Below are positions 1 through 8,848 of a DNA stretch of 64,000 nucleotides, in pieces (position 1 is the stretch's first letter; every line of letters begins with the position of its first letter). The DNA comes from Candidatus Iainarchaeum sp. (lineage in GTDB: Archaea; Iainarchaeota; Iainarchaeia; Iainarchaeales; DTGL01). The stretch is from assembly GCA_026413945.1 (NCBI GenBank), contig JAOAJX010000003.1, positions 98,417-162,416 of the forward strand, in the 5' to 3' direction. The position numbers and the translations under genes were made by a program. The notes under the pieces are model-generated. The model saw only the letters and a list, made by a program, of their open reading frames with translations, searched no databases and was not told the DNA's origin.

Positions 1-254
1 ACATCTTTGCTGTTCACCATAAATGCAAAGAAGTAAATTACAGCTGAGATTATGATCCAAGCAAAGTAGCTTGCTGCACCGTGTTTTATTGTGTCTAACA
101 GGTCAAAGCCAAAGCCAGCAAAAAGGCCAAACATAGTGTAAAGAATGGTTGGGGATAAAATAATCAAAAAGGATATCTTGAAGTCAGGTTTCGATATCGT
201 TTTTTCGATGGTTTTTTTTGGTTTTATAAAAATATTTATTGGGTTAATTTCCAT
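1..254 (-). CDS. Partial multi-pass membrane protein, Yip1-like
   Basis: The first 84 codons of a gene running off the left edge. The start ATG is at 252-254. A short polar N-terminus with a Lys-rich stretch is followed by two hydrophobic segments, roughly residues 28-48 and 62-80. The layout resembles the Yip1/DUF1282 family of small integral membrane proteins, but only the N-terminal part is visible, so the family call is tentative. It is divergent from the nucleotidyltransferase gene at 315. No function is assigned. Confidence 0.6.
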   Translation of the reverse strand, partial: MEINPINIFIKPKKTIEKTISKPDFKISFLIILSPTILYTMFGLFAGFGFDLLDTIKHGAASYFAWIIISAVIYFFAFMVNSKD

Positions 255-282
255 ATGAACCAAATAAAATTATACTTAACAC

Positions 283-292
283 TTATTTAAAC
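283..292 (+). promoter_or_regulatory. TATA-like box for the gene at 315
   Basis: The sequence TTATTTAAAC is centred about 27 nt before the ATG at 315. This is the spacing of an archaeal box A to a leaderless start, and no ribosome binding site precedes the ATG. Confidence 0.5.
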
Positions 293-314
293 TTATCCTT
301 GCGAAACTTACTTA

Positions 315-779
315 ATGGAGCATAAAAAATTGGTGATGGCTTTCGGGACATTTGATTTTTTTCATTATGGGCATCTATACTATTTGGAAAGGGCAAAGAA
401 GCTAGGCGGTAAGCTGATAGTGGTTGTTTCAAGGGATGAAAACGCTTTTTTATCAAAAGGAAAAAGTACTTTGCACAATGAGAAAGAGCGCCTTAAAGTT
501 ATAAAAGCGCTAAGCTTAGTTGATGATGCGGTTTTAGGGCTAAAAGGCAACACTTTTGGAATTCTGCTGAAATATAAGCCTGATATAATTGCACTTGGCT
601 ATGACCAAAGAGTTGACATTAAAGCATTAAAGGCCTTCATTTCAAAAAAAGGCCTCAAAACGAGAATAAAAAGAATTCCTGCCTACAAGCCCCATATTCT
701 TAAAAGCTCTAATTTCAAGGCTCTGAAAAAAGAGCTGCAGGAAAATAAACCTTTAGAGTTGGGCAGGGACATACTCTAA
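315..779 (+). CDS. ribL: FAD synthetase-like cytidylyltransferase-fold nucleotidyltransferase
   Basis: 154 residues of a single nucleotidyltransferase domain of the archaeal RibL / glycerol-3-phosphate cytidylyltransferase superfamily. The HxGH nucleotide-binding motif is at residues 17-20 (HYGH), following GTFDFF. Residues 90-98 hold the conserved KPDIIALGYDQ stretch, and a Ser-containing element (LKSSN) near residue 133 stands where family members have the ISSRT-type motif. Archaeal RibL transfers AMP from ATP to FMN to make FAD in the cytosol. The length matches the family (about 150 residues). The related use of CTP cannot be excluded from sequence alone. The gene appears leaderless and monocistronic. 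Confidence 0.72.
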   Translation: MEHKKLVMAFGTFDFFHYGHLYYLERAKKLGGKLIVVVSRDENAFLSKGKSTLHNEKERLKVIKALSLVDDAVLGLKGNTFGILLKYKPDIIALGYDQRVDIKALKAFISKKGLKTRIKRIPAYKPHILKSSNFKALKKELQENKPLELGRDIL

Positions 780-807
780 TTTTTTACATCAATTGCCAAC
801 AACGAAA

Positions 808-818
808 ACTTTAAATAG
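808..818 (+). promoter_or_regulatory. TATA-like box and GGTGAT site for the gene at 857
   Basis: ACTTTAAATAG lies about 40 nt before the ATG at 857. GGTGAT at 847-852 is 4 nt before that ATG, which favours 857 over the in-frame ATG at 845. Confidence 0.45.
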
Positions 819-856
819 TAAAAAAACCTAATTTTTAAGCTCTAATGGTGATGTTT

Positions 857-3129
857 ATGCGAAAAGATTTAAGGAAATTTTATTCAAACAGGCTTTTTAT
901 TTTTTTTATCGCTGTTCTAATCCCTACTTTGGCTTCAGCTTATTGTACCGGAACTCCAAGGCCTTGTTCATATTGGTCGAATAGTTTTAACTGCAGGGAT
1001 GCTGGCTGCACATGGGATTATGATTATTGCACAGGCACGCCAAACAGCTGCTCAACTTATTACAATGAATGGGGTTGCAGAACAGCCGGTTGCACCTGGT
1101 ATGGCGCAACTCAGACACCAAAGCCGAGTGGTTGCTATTCTTGGTCGTATCAATGTGAGTCAGCAAACTCTAGCAAATGTTCTTGCTATGATGCTGTTGA
1201 GTGCCAATATATTGGGATTACGACTGCTATACTTTCTGGTATTGCGACAATACAAAGTGCAACAAGCCAACAGGCTGTTATGAAAACTCTGGAAGCTGCT
1301 ACACACAAAATGCATCAAAATGCTCCTGCAAGGAAGCAGTAAAGTGCAAATACAACAGCACTTATAATTGTTATTCGTTTGATTATTGTGATACCTCAAG
1401 ATGCCCACCAACCGGATGTGTCGGCGCACACACTAATTGCATAGCACTTAACGAGAGACGTTGTGATTGCAGAGAGGCTGTAAATTGCCTTTACAATACT
1501 CTACACGATTGCTATACTTTTAAAGATTGCAACAATAGTGTTTGTAAAGAGCTCGATTGTTCTTTTATTTATATATTAAGCCCACGCAACGCCTCTGTAA
1601 AGTGGAATGAAACTTTATCTGCGCTAGTCATTCTAAGTTGCAATAAGGCTGTAAGTTCTATCACAGTTAATGCGGGTACCAAAAGCAATACATGTTATAA
1701 TCCCTCTGGAAGCACGTGTAAAATCGAATATACTGAAACCATTCCACAAAGTAAGAGCATAGGTAAATATTATATTGACATATCAGGAACAGTTGTAAAA
1801 GGAAATGAGTCAAAAAACTATACAGGTCGCATTGAATATAATGTAATAGAACCACATGATTGCAAACTTAGCTATTATTTAAATTCTAGTTCCCTAAAAC
1901 CAGGCGATTATATATCAGGTAATGCTACCTTGACATGCTATAATAAAGTGGATTTAATAGTTATAACTTTTGGCTCATCTAGAAATAGTTGTAACGCATC
2001 TACATGCAGCATAGATCATCGTGAAAAGATTCCAATAGATAGAGAACCAGGAAATTATACGGTTGCAGTATATGCAACAGCCACAGTGGCAGGAATCCCC
2101 AAAACATATCATGAAACTATTACTTATTCAGTCAAAGATGCATCATTATGTAGAATCCATTTCAACCCACTTAGCGCTTCAGTGAAACCAGGAGACATCT
2201 TAAAAGTTGATGCTGACGTATCATGTAGTACCGGAATGGATTCTATAAGTGTTAGTCTTGGTACCTCAAAAAGGCAATGTCAAAACTTATCTTCATGTAG
2301 CGCCACTTACCAACAAAAAATACCTGATAGCATGAGGCCTGGCAAATATGAAATATTAGCAGAAGCAGCTGTTACGAAAGAAGGCGCATCGAAAAAATAC
2401 AATGCATCTTTTTCCTATACAGTTGAAGAGCCGCCAAAGCCTTGCAGTATAAGCTTTAACCCATCAACCGCGTCCGTATACAAAGGTAGCTCATTTAAGG
2501 TGACAGCAACCATTGGCTGTGGCGATATTATGGATTCCATTGATATTCAGTTTGGCTCAGCTTCTAACAGGTGTCAGAAATCAGCTAGCTGTAGTGTCAC
2601 TTTTGAAATACCCCAATCTTCGACTGCAGGTGTAATATTTGTACATGCATCTGCAAAAGCAACAAAAGGTGGCGTATTAAATACTTATAGCAATATTTTC
2701 AAATATACTGCTACAGACGAACCTTATTGCTTCATAACATTTAGCCCCTCAACAGCAACAGTTGTTGCTGGAGATATTTTGTATGTCAGCGCTATCCTTG
2801 AATGTGATACTACTATAGAACGTCTTAGCATTGTTTTTAGTACAGCATCTAACTATTGCAGCAATTCAAAAGGTTGTATGGTAAGCATAACCATACCAAC
2901 ACGAGGCATAGCACCAGGTGATTATACAATCAATGCGTCAGGAAGTATTGCCTTTAGCGGAAAATCAAAAACATATAGTAGTGCCTTTAAATATAAAATA
3001 ACAAAACCAACGACTTCAGCAGGTTCAACAGCGACATCATCAACTTCTGCACAGTCAACTTCAACCACCTTTGAACAATTCATAGCAGTTATTAGGGAAA
3101 CAATACGTTTTATTTTCCCATTCGGCTAA
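857..3129 (+). CDS. Large secreted Cys-rich repeat protein, interrupted by a one-base frameshift
   Basis: The product is about 757 residues if the frame is repaired at 1211-1212. The N-terminus is a signal peptide (FFIAVLIPTLASA). Then come two short units of the type CTGTP-x-C...GCTW, and about three 45-50-residue Cys-rich units (GCY...C.C.EAV.C.YN...CY.F.YC). Five Ig-like repeats of about 88 residues follow, each opening with C-x-[IF]-x-[FY] and containing three further conserved Cys. The end is a Ser/Thr-rich linker and a hydrophobic tail that may anchor it. The reading frame changes between codon TAT at 1208-1210 and TGG at 1213-1215. The other repeat copies have an Asn codon there, so one base appears lost (AAT to AT). 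It is either a sequencing error or a genuine break. No enzymatic motif is seen; a cell-surface role is inferred. Confidence 0.75.
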
Positions 3130-3138
3130 ACCGTGTCC

Positions 3139-3594
3139 TTAAAATTCTTTCTTCAGAAGCACAAGATTTTTGTATTTAGATCCTTCTTTTGTGCCTTTCT
3201 CAAGTAAGCCATATTGCACAAAACCAAGCTTCTCGAAAACCTTTAAGGATACTGCGTTATCATCATTGACTTGGGCTGTTACTATTTCGGTTCCTTTTCT
3301 AATGTTTTTAAGCGCATGCTTTAAAATATGCTGAGCTATTCCTTTGCCTCTATGCTTTTTCGCAACTATAAGAGAATGCAAGCTTGCAATGTGCTTATGG
3401 GGTCCAATGCCATACTTGACAAGCAGATGTGCAATAACTTTGTCGCCCAATTTTGCCACATACCTTTTTTCATTTTTTGAAAGAAAGCTGTTTATAACAC
3501 GCTTTCTGGAGAGTTCAAGACCCCAATGCGGATAAAGCTTTGCTATTCCTGTAGAGTCCTCAATTCTTGCTTCGCTTATCTTTATTTCCGGCAC
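3139..3594 (-). CDS. GNAT family N-acetyltransferase
   Basis: 151 residues covering one GNAT domain. The acetyl-CoA-binding motif A appears as VAKKHRGKGIAQHIL (the R/Q-x-x-G-x-G/A signature) around residues 77-91. The following VTAQVNDDNAVSLKVFEKLGF is the usual motif B. There is no RimI-specific signature, so the substrate (protein N-terminus or small molecule) is unknown. Its start overlaps the upstream protease gene by 35 nt, so the two are probably cotranscribed. The overlap places an acetyltransferase next to the proposed amino-acid-ligase module. Confidence 0.8.
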   Translation of the reverse strand: MPEIKISEARIEDSTGIAKLYPHWGLELSRKRVINSFLSKNEKRYVAKLGDKVIAHLLVKYGIGPHKHIASLHSLIVAKKHRGKGIAQHILKHALKNIRKGTEIVTAQVNDDNAVSLKVFEKLGFVQYGLLEKGTKEGSKYKNLVLLKKEF

Positions 3595-4006
3595 CTTCTT
3601 TCAGCCCTTCAATATTTTTTCTCCGCTTTTCCCCCATATGAATTATGAACTCACTGCCAAGGAAATCTCTTCCGACCAATACTGGAAGCTTCATCCCAAA
3701 ACGATCAGCTATAGTGAAAAGCGTCTTTTTTCTTTTTCCGCACATTTCAAGGATTCCTTCAGCAACAGGCCTCCTAACATAGCCTCTTGGTTCAGTCTTG
3801 CTCTTTATCCTCAACACCCTTACAATAGGGCCCAAACCAGCTTTTGCAGCAATTTTAAGATCAACGCTCGATCTTTCAGCACCAGTATCAAGCAAGGCAA
3901 GCGTTTCAACCGCCTTTTTTTTGCCTATTATCTTAACATGCTGAACAAGCCCCACAATCTTTTTCTTCTTCTTTTTGTTGCAAGAAATCCCCCTTTTTTC
4001 AGCCAT
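3560..4006 (-). CDS. Retropepsin-like aspartic protease (RimB / 'ATP-dependent zinc protease' type)
   Basis: 148 residues. The protease core runs from about residue 18 to 128 and carries the catalytic triad DTGA with Asp40, followed by RSSVDLKIAAKAG. A second half-site VLVGRDFLGS appears near residue 110, the layout of a single-lobe retropepsin that dimerises. This family (PF05618, misnamed zinc protease) is often encoded beside RimK-type glutamate ligases, and two such ATP-grasp genes begin divergently about 90 nt away. N- and C-termini are Lys-rich, possibly nucleic-acid or ribosome contacting. A role in trimming ligase-added residues is inferred from family and context only. Confidence 0.75.
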   Translation of the reverse strand: MAEKRGISCNKKKKKKIVGLVQHVKIIGKKKAVETLALLDTGAERSSVDLKIAAKAGLGPIVRVLRIKSKTEPRGYVRRPVAEGILEMCGKRKKTLFTIADRFGMKLPVLVGRDFLGSEFIIHMGEKRRKNIEGLKEGAGNKDKRSKN

Positions 4007-4094
4007 AACGAGAATAAGTAAAAATCAAAAACTTTTTAAACAAATGAGGAGAATACATATTCACATACGTTTGCCTTTTTGGCATGTGTCTTTT

Positions 4095-4931
4095 ATGAAA
4101 AAGCTGATAATGGCTGTTGAAGGTGAACGCAAAAGGTTTGCATTGCTTAGAAACGCATTTGAGCAAAAAGGCTTCTCAGTTAAGTTACTACCGGTAAGGC
4201 GCCTTACACTTTTTGCTGATAGGAATGGCTCCAAAGCAAAGATTTTTGGCAATGGTAAGTTCGATGGGGCAGTTTACCTTGAAACACCATTCATGCTCAC
4301 TCAGTTTGTCGAGCCGCTTCTTGATTACATTGAAACAAAAGGTTTCTATTGCCAAGTGCATAAAGGAGCCTATTATGTTGGAAGCAATGAGCTGCTTCAA
4401 ATAAGCTTGCTTAGTAGCTATGGTATAAAAATTCCTTATACAAGGATTTTTGGAAATATTGAGCAAATACGAAAAGCCAAGGAGAAGTTTAGCTACCCTG
4501 TCGTTGTTAAGGTTTACAAGAATGGTGAAAAGATACAAAGCATGATTGCTAAAAACTCTGATGCCTTAGCTTCGCTAACCGAGAGGATTGAAGGTGACAC
4601 AGCAGTTGTGAGTGAATTTATAGAAGGTGATATTGAGCATTGTGCCGTTATTGGAGAAGAAGTTTTTGCCCTTAGAAGCACTACATCAGATCCGACAAAA
4701 GTACGACTTATGAAAAATGCAGTTAATGTAAAGCTCTCAAAAACTGAAGAAGAAACAGCCATACAAGCTGCCAGCATTTGCGGCTGTGACATAGCAACGG
4801 TAAAAATGTGCCGTGGCTTTGTTACAAGAGTGAAGCCACATGTAAATATGATTCTTTTTACTAAGAAAACAGGGCGTAACCTTTTTGAAAAAGTGGCAGA
4901 GTTGTTTTACAAGAAAAGTGGTGGTGGCTGA
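4095..4931 (+). CDS. Divergent ATP-grasp protein, probable non-canonical partner of the next gene
   Basis: 278 residues from ATG 4095. In-frame ATGs at 4044 and 4110 are alternatives; 4095 is preferred because conservation with the next protein starts there. The fold follows RimK/LysX ATP-grasp ligases: a pre-ATP-grasp domain to about residue 110, then an ATP-grasp A subdomain with the Lys pair (YPVVVKVY) and an SEFIEGDIEH hinge. The stretch that should carry the DxR...WR.N..RGG substrate/ATP signature is replaced by an unrelated sequence, and the metal-binding E-x-N is also absent (TRVKPHVNM). It may therefore be catalytically impaired or regulatory. Its stop overlaps the start of the canonical paralogue (TGATG), so the two are translationally coupled. 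Confidence 0.65.
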   Translation: MKKLIMAVEGERKRFALLRNAFEQKGFSVKLLPVRRLTLFADRNGSKAKIFGNGKFDGAVYLETPFMLTQFVEPLLDYIETKGFYCQVHKGAYYVGSNELLQISLLSSYGIKIPYTRIFGNIEQIRKAKEKFSYPVVVKVYKNGEKIQSMIAKNSDALASLTERIEGDTAVVSEFIEGDIEHCAVIGEEVFALRSTTSDPTKVRLMKNAVNVKLSKTEEETAIQAASICGCDIATVKMCRGFVTRVKPHVNMILFTKKTGRNLFEKVAELFYKKSGGG

Positions 4932-5815
4932 TGCCAAGCATTGTAATAATTGCTGCAAAGAACTACAATAAGGGAAATAATAAGCTACTTCTCGAAGAGG
5001 CAAAGAAGGCATTTGATAAGGTGCTGTTTGTGCCTATAAATAAATTAACCATCGTGCACAAAAACGGCACCTCAAAATTGTTATACAAGGGGATAAACCT
5101 TCTGGATTTTGATGCATGTTATCCGAGGTTTGGATCAACCGATTACTTTATGGGGGAAGCAGTACTAAAGGTGATAGAAAGCTCTAAAATATACTCTCCG
5201 GTTTCACTGAAAGGCTATCAAATATCTAACCATAAATTCTATACAATTCAAGAGATTGCAGAAAGCGGCCTTCCATGTGTGCTTACCTCATTGAGTGCTT
5301 CGCCGCAAAGCATGGAAAGCATTGTAGAAGAAATGACATTTCCTCTGGTTTTGAAATTAATAAGTGGCTTCGGTGGACGGGGCGTTATGCTTATCTCAAA
5401 CAAAAACGAGCTTCAATCTATATTAGATACTGTGCACTTATTCGAAGAATATATAACAGCCCAAAGATTTCTGCCTACCGGCAGCACAGACATCAGATGT
5501 TATGTTTTCGGGGATGATGTCTTGAGCGTTAGACGCACAGGTGCTCCAAATGACTGGCGTGCTAACATTTCGCGCGGTGGCAAAGCAGAGATAATAGATG
5601 GTAATCCAAAAATGGAGGAGTGTGCCATTAAAGTTGCTAAACTCCTTGGCTTTGACATATGTGCAGTTGATTTCATTGAAACAGATCTTACCAAAGAGGG
5701 TTTTGCTGTGATAGAAGTCAACTTTCAGCCAGGGCCCTTCAGAAAGTTTTTAGGCAACGTAGTGCCAAAGAAGATGATGGAATTCATAAGGGCAAAGATA
5801 GAAAAAAAGAAATAA
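4931..5815 (+). CDS. RimK-like ATP-grasp amino acid ligase
   Basis: 294 residues with all the ATP-grasp landmarks. These are the FPLVLKLISGFGGRGV phosphate-binding loop near residue 140, the hinge FEEYI, STDIRCYVFGDDVLSVRR followed by WRANISRGG, and the metal ligands in VIEVNFQPG near the C-terminus. RimK/LysX/CofF/MptN relatives attach glutamate (or similar) through an acyl-phosphate to a protein, amino-group carrier or coenzyme; the acceptor cannot be told here. Start overlaps the preceding divergent paralogue by 1 nt. A heterodimer of an active and a degenerate ATP-grasp subunit is a plausible inference. The retropepsin-like gene lies divergently upstream. Confidence 0.82.
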   Translation: MPSIVIIAAKNYNKGNNKLLLEEAKKAFDKVLFVPINKLTIVHKNGTSKLLYKGINLLDFDACYPRFGSTDYFMGEAVLKVIESSKIYSPVSLKGYQISNHKFYTIQEIAESGLPCVLTSLSASPQSMESIVEEMTFPLVLKLISGFGGRGVMLISNKNELQSILDTVHLFEEYITAQRFLPTGSTDIRCYVFGDDVLSVRRTGAPNDWRANISRGGKAEIIDGNPKMEECAIKVAKLLGFDICAVDFIETDLTKEGFAVIEVNFQPGPFRKFLGNVVPKKMMEFIRAKIEKKK

Positions 5816-5821
5816 AACATT

Positions 5822-7084
5822 TCATTCCTGCGCTTTTATTAGAGTTTGTTTTCTTTCTGGGCCATAAGAAATCATTCGTACCCGAATTCCAACATTTTTT
5901 TCAATAAGCTTTATGTAGCTTCTTGCCTCAGATGGGAGATCATAAAAGCTCTTGAGTTCATGGCTAAGTTCAAAACCTTTAAGCCTTACATACATTGGCT
6001 TACACTTCTCGAGCAAAAAGGTATCCGCTGGTACCTCTTTCACTTTTTTGCCTCCAATTTTGTAAGCTGTACTAACTTTTATTTCTTTAAGCCCTGATAA
6101 AACATCGAGTTTTGTTAGTGCAATTTCAGTAAAACCACATATCCTTGAAGCTGTCCTAAGCATTGGCAAATCTAACCAGCCTACGCGCCGAGGTCTGCCA
6201 GTGGTAGTGCCGTATTCATTGCCTTTTTCTCTTATAGCACTGGCAAGTGAGCCATTTATCTCGGTTGGAAAAGGCCCTGCGCCAACTCTCGTACAATAAG
6301 CTTTAGAAACGCCGATCACTCGACATTCATGGTAAGCAATTCCAGCACTCATAAAAGCGCCTGCACTTCCAGTGTGTGAGCTTGTCACATATGGATATGT
6401 GCCAAAATCATTGTCAAGGAAAAAACCCTGTGCGCCTTCAAGAAGAACCTCTTTGCCATTTTTTAGAGAAACGTGTAAATATTTTGAGACATCCATCTGG
6501 TATTTTTTCAACTTGTATGACATTTTGCTAAGTTCTTTGAAAAGCGCCTCTGCATTTTTTTGTTTAAGACCAAATGCTTTAAGCTCCAAGTTTTTTAATG
6601 GCACAACCTCTTTTAACCTTTCATAAAATTTATTCTTGTTAATGAATTCAGAGAATCTTATGCCCTGCCTTGAAGCTCTGTCAGCATAGCATGGTCCTAT
6701 GCCTTTCTTTGTTGTGCCAATTTTTTTACATTTTTTTTCTTCTGAAGCGCCATCAAGCAGCAAATGGTAAGGCATTATTATTTGTGCGCGTGGATCAACA
6801 AAGAGCTTGACTTTTCCGACCTCCTTTTCAATCAGTTCTATTTCTTCTAAAAGAGTTTTTGGATTTATTGCTACTCCACTCGCAAGGCAACAGATTTTTT
6901 TCTGCACAGCCCCACTCGGCATGAGATGGAGCTTGTATGTTTTATTGCCTACAACTACTGTGTGGCCTGCATTGTCGCCACCATTAAACCTAACAACAAT
7001 GTCGGCTTTTTCAGATAGATAATCAATTATTTTTCCCTTGCCTTCATCCCCAAACTGGGCGCCAATTATAACGCTTAACGGCAT
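5822..7084 (-). CDS. purA: Adenylosuccinate synthetase
   Basis: 420 residues from the ATG at 7082-7084. The longer reading frame adds only nine weakly plausible residues before MPLSV. Joins IMP and aspartate using GTP to give adenylosuccinate, the first committed step to AMP. Diagnostic motifs are GAQFGDEGKGK at the N-terminus (GTP loop and catalytic Asp), NGGDNAGHT near residue 35 (catalytic His), GTTKKGIGPCYADRASR near residue 120, QGFFLDNDFGTYPYVTSSHT near residue 210 and the GTTTGRPRRVGWLD stretch near residue 280. Length is normal. It is divergent from the RHH regulator gene, with an AT-rich 66-bp region between them. Confidence 0.97.
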   Translation of the reverse strand: MPLSVIIGAQFGDEGKGKIIDYLSEKADIVVRFNGGDNAGHTVVVGNKTYKLHLMPSGAVQKKICCLASGVAINPKTLLEEIELIEKEVGKVKLFVDPRAQIIMPYHLLLDGASEEKKCKKIGTTKKGIGPCYADRASRQGIRFSEFINKNKFYERLKEVVPLKNLELKAFGLKQKNAEALFKELSKMSYKLKKYQMDVSKYLHVSLKNGKEVLLEGAQGFFLDNDFGTYPYVTSSHTGSAGAFMSAGIAYHECRVIGVSKAYCTRVGAGPFPTEINGSLASAIREKGNEYGTTTGRPRRVGWLDLPMLRTASRICGFTEIALTKLDVLSGLKEIKVSTAYKIGGKKVKEVPADTFLLEKCKPMYVRLKGFELSHELKSFYDLPSEARSYIKLIEKNVGIRVRMISYGPERKQTLIKAQE

Positions 7085-7150
7085 ACTAGCACAAATTATT
7101 TGCAACAGCAAAAATTTAAATTACATATGTGCTTCTATTTACTGAGCACA

Positions 7151-7447
7151 ATGGCTACAGAAAAAATAGAAATTGCCCTAAAAAAACAACTAATTGAAAG
7201 GATTGATGTTTTGGCAAAAATGTCAGGCAAAAGCAGGAATGCTTTTATAAATGACTTTTTAGAGAGTTATCTTGACAAGTTAGTTGAAGATCTTGCGCTT
7301 GAGAAGGATGCTATAAAGCAGTACATGGCTGGAAAGATGGAAGAGAAACAGCTTTCGCTCATCGTTGGCAAGGAGAAAACAGAAGCAGCAAAGATTAGCA
7401 AGCGCATAGGCGCGAAAGGAGAAGATTTGTTAAAAGCATTTAAATGA
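7151..7447 (+). CDS. Ribbon-helix-helix DNA-binding protein (CopG-like)
   Basis: 98 residues from ATG 7151. The first 45 residues fit an RHH domain: a beta strand (EKIEIALKKQLIERID), then two helices with the turn KSRNAFINDFLESYL. The remaining half is charged and helical (acidic then Lys-rich). RHH proteins bind DNA as dimers through the paired N-terminal strand and are often autoregulators or antitoxins. No partner toxin gene follows; a hairpin stands 24 nt after the stop instead. Possible targets include its own promoter, which is shared with purA. Confidence 0.75.
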   Translation: MATEKIEIALKKQLIERIDVLAKMSGKSRNAFINDFLESYLDKLVEDLALEKDAIKQYMAGKMEEKQLSLIVGKEKTEAAKISKRIGAKGEDLLKAFK

Positions 7448-7470
7448 TCTTTATAACCCAAATTAAAAGC

Positions 7471-7495
7471 GCTGGCCCATGTTACATGAGCCAGC
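7471..7495 (+). terminator. Near-perfect hairpin after the RHH gene
   Basis: Arms GCTGGCCCATG and CATGAGCCAGC pair over 11 bp with a single mismatch around a TTA loop. It lies 24 nt after the RHH stop. There is no strong U-run after it, so a processing or transcript-protection hairpin, or a protein-binding palindrome, is equally possible. Confidence 0.4.
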
Positions 7496-7668
7496 CCAAA
7501 ACCAACTCTCTCAGCAATAAAATAATTCCTTTGTTTGCACCTTAAATATTTTTTGTTGATGCTTTAGAGTTTAATATTTTTGGTTTAAGTTGTTACATTT
7601 GCATCACACCGTCCAAATTGCGTATGTTTAAAAATGTTCCCTTGCAATTTTTTTTCATGGTGATTGCA

Positions 7669-8832
7669 ATGGTTGAGACTGAAGATAATAGTAAAGCATT
7701 AACTGAAGAAAAAAAAGAAAAGAAGCCAAAAAATAGATCTGCTCAAATTGTTGAAAGCAATGAAGAAAGTAAAGGAAAGATTAGCTTAGATACGCCTGTT
7801 TTTGCAATGTTTTTAGTGCTTGCCTTAGTAGTGGGTGCACTTATATCTGCTGCTATATTCTATTTTTACTTTAAGCCAACCAATAATCAGCCAAATAATA
7901 GCACTTGCACATTGCCAATGGATTCAAAAAATTGCATTGCTGCGATAAAGCCAGAAGAAGCTGGCGAAAAAGTAAGGGCTTTTCTTGAAGAAAGCTTTCT
8001 GAAAAGCTATGGTTATAAGCTTATAGTGAATAAAGTTACCGCTTATAACGAATGCCTTTATGACTTAAATGCCTCAATCGTGACTGAAGATGGAAATATG
8101 CCAGCCGGACTATTATTAGTCACAAAAGATGGCAAAAAGGTCATAATAGCATCTGCAGTTTATGATACTAATGCACCAATAAAGCCGACACCAGTTCCTT
8201 CACCAACACCTTTCCAAGCAAAAATAAAGAGCGACAGGCCGGATGTGCTGATGTTCGTGATGACATTTTGCCCCTATGGGCATGTAGCCGAAAAAGGCCT
8301 GAAGCCGGTTGCTGAGCTTTTCGGCGATAAGATAAACATTGAACCACACTATGTTATCTACTCCGGCGAATACGGCTATACATACCCTGATGACTGCATA
8401 GACAAAGAGAAAAAATACTGCTCGATGCACGGAGTATCAGAGCTAAACGAAGGTGTAAGGCAGCTGTGCATTTTCAAATACCAGAAGGACAAATTTTGGG
8501 ATTATATTGCAAAGATTTATGAAGGAAAGTGCACATTGAAGAACATTGACTCTTGCTGGAAGTCTCAAGCAGAAGCTGCTGGAATAGATACACAAAAGAT
8601 AGAAAAATGCTTCGAAGAAGAAGCAATATCTTTGCTCGAAAAAGAAGTTGAGCTAAATAAAAAATACAATGTAATGGGTTCGCCAACAATTATAATTAAC
8701 GAGACCGAATACCGAGGTGGCAGAGCACCGGAGAATTATAAGGCAGCGATATGCACTGCTTTCAACACACCGCCTACCGAGTGCTCTAAAACACTTAGCT
8801 CACAAGGTGGAACAGCAAGCGGGCAATGTTGA
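7669..8832 (+). CDS. Membrane-anchored thioredoxin-fold (DsbA-like) protein
   Basis: 387 residues from ATG 7669, chosen because GGTGAT precedes it by 5 nt. Layout: acidic and Lys-rich cytosolic tail (1-45), one membrane segment (about 48-68), a domain of about 100 residues with paired Cys, a Pro/Thr linker, then a thioredoxin-like domain from about residue 185. The redox motif is FCPYG, a single-Cys CPYG variant of CxxC. The cis-Pro loop is MGSPTIIIN. Many extra Cys lie in the inserted helical part. The topology puts the redox domain outside the cell, so a role in disulphide formation or isomerisation of the Cys-rich surface proteins in this window is plausible but inferred. The ferredoxin gene follows after 16 nt. 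Confidence 0.72.
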   Translation: MVETEDNSKALTEEKKEKKPKNRSAQIVESNEESKGKISLDTPVFAMFLVLALVVGALISAAIFYFYFKPTNNQPNNSTCTLPMDSKNCIAAIKPEEAGEKVRAFLEESFLKSYGYKLIVNKVTAYNECLYDLNASIVTEDGNMPAGLLLVTKDGKKVIIASAVYDTNAPIKPTPVPSPTPFQAKIKSDRPDVLMFVMTFCPYGHVAEKGLKPVAELFGDKINIEPHYVIYSGEYGYTYPDDCIDKEKKYCSMHGVSELNEGVRQLCIFKYQKDKFWDYIAKIYEGKCTLKNIDSCWKSQAEAAGIDTQKIEKCFEEEAISLLEKEVELNKKYNVMGSPTIIINETEYRGGRAPENYKAAICTAFNTPPTECSKTLSSQGGTASGQC

Positions 8833-8848
8833 AACTCGAGGTGATTAA

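Noticed and set aside
5275..5517. 80-codon alternative frame inside the RimK-like gene
   Set aside because: Overlaps a conserved ATP-grasp gene in another frame with no independent signals.
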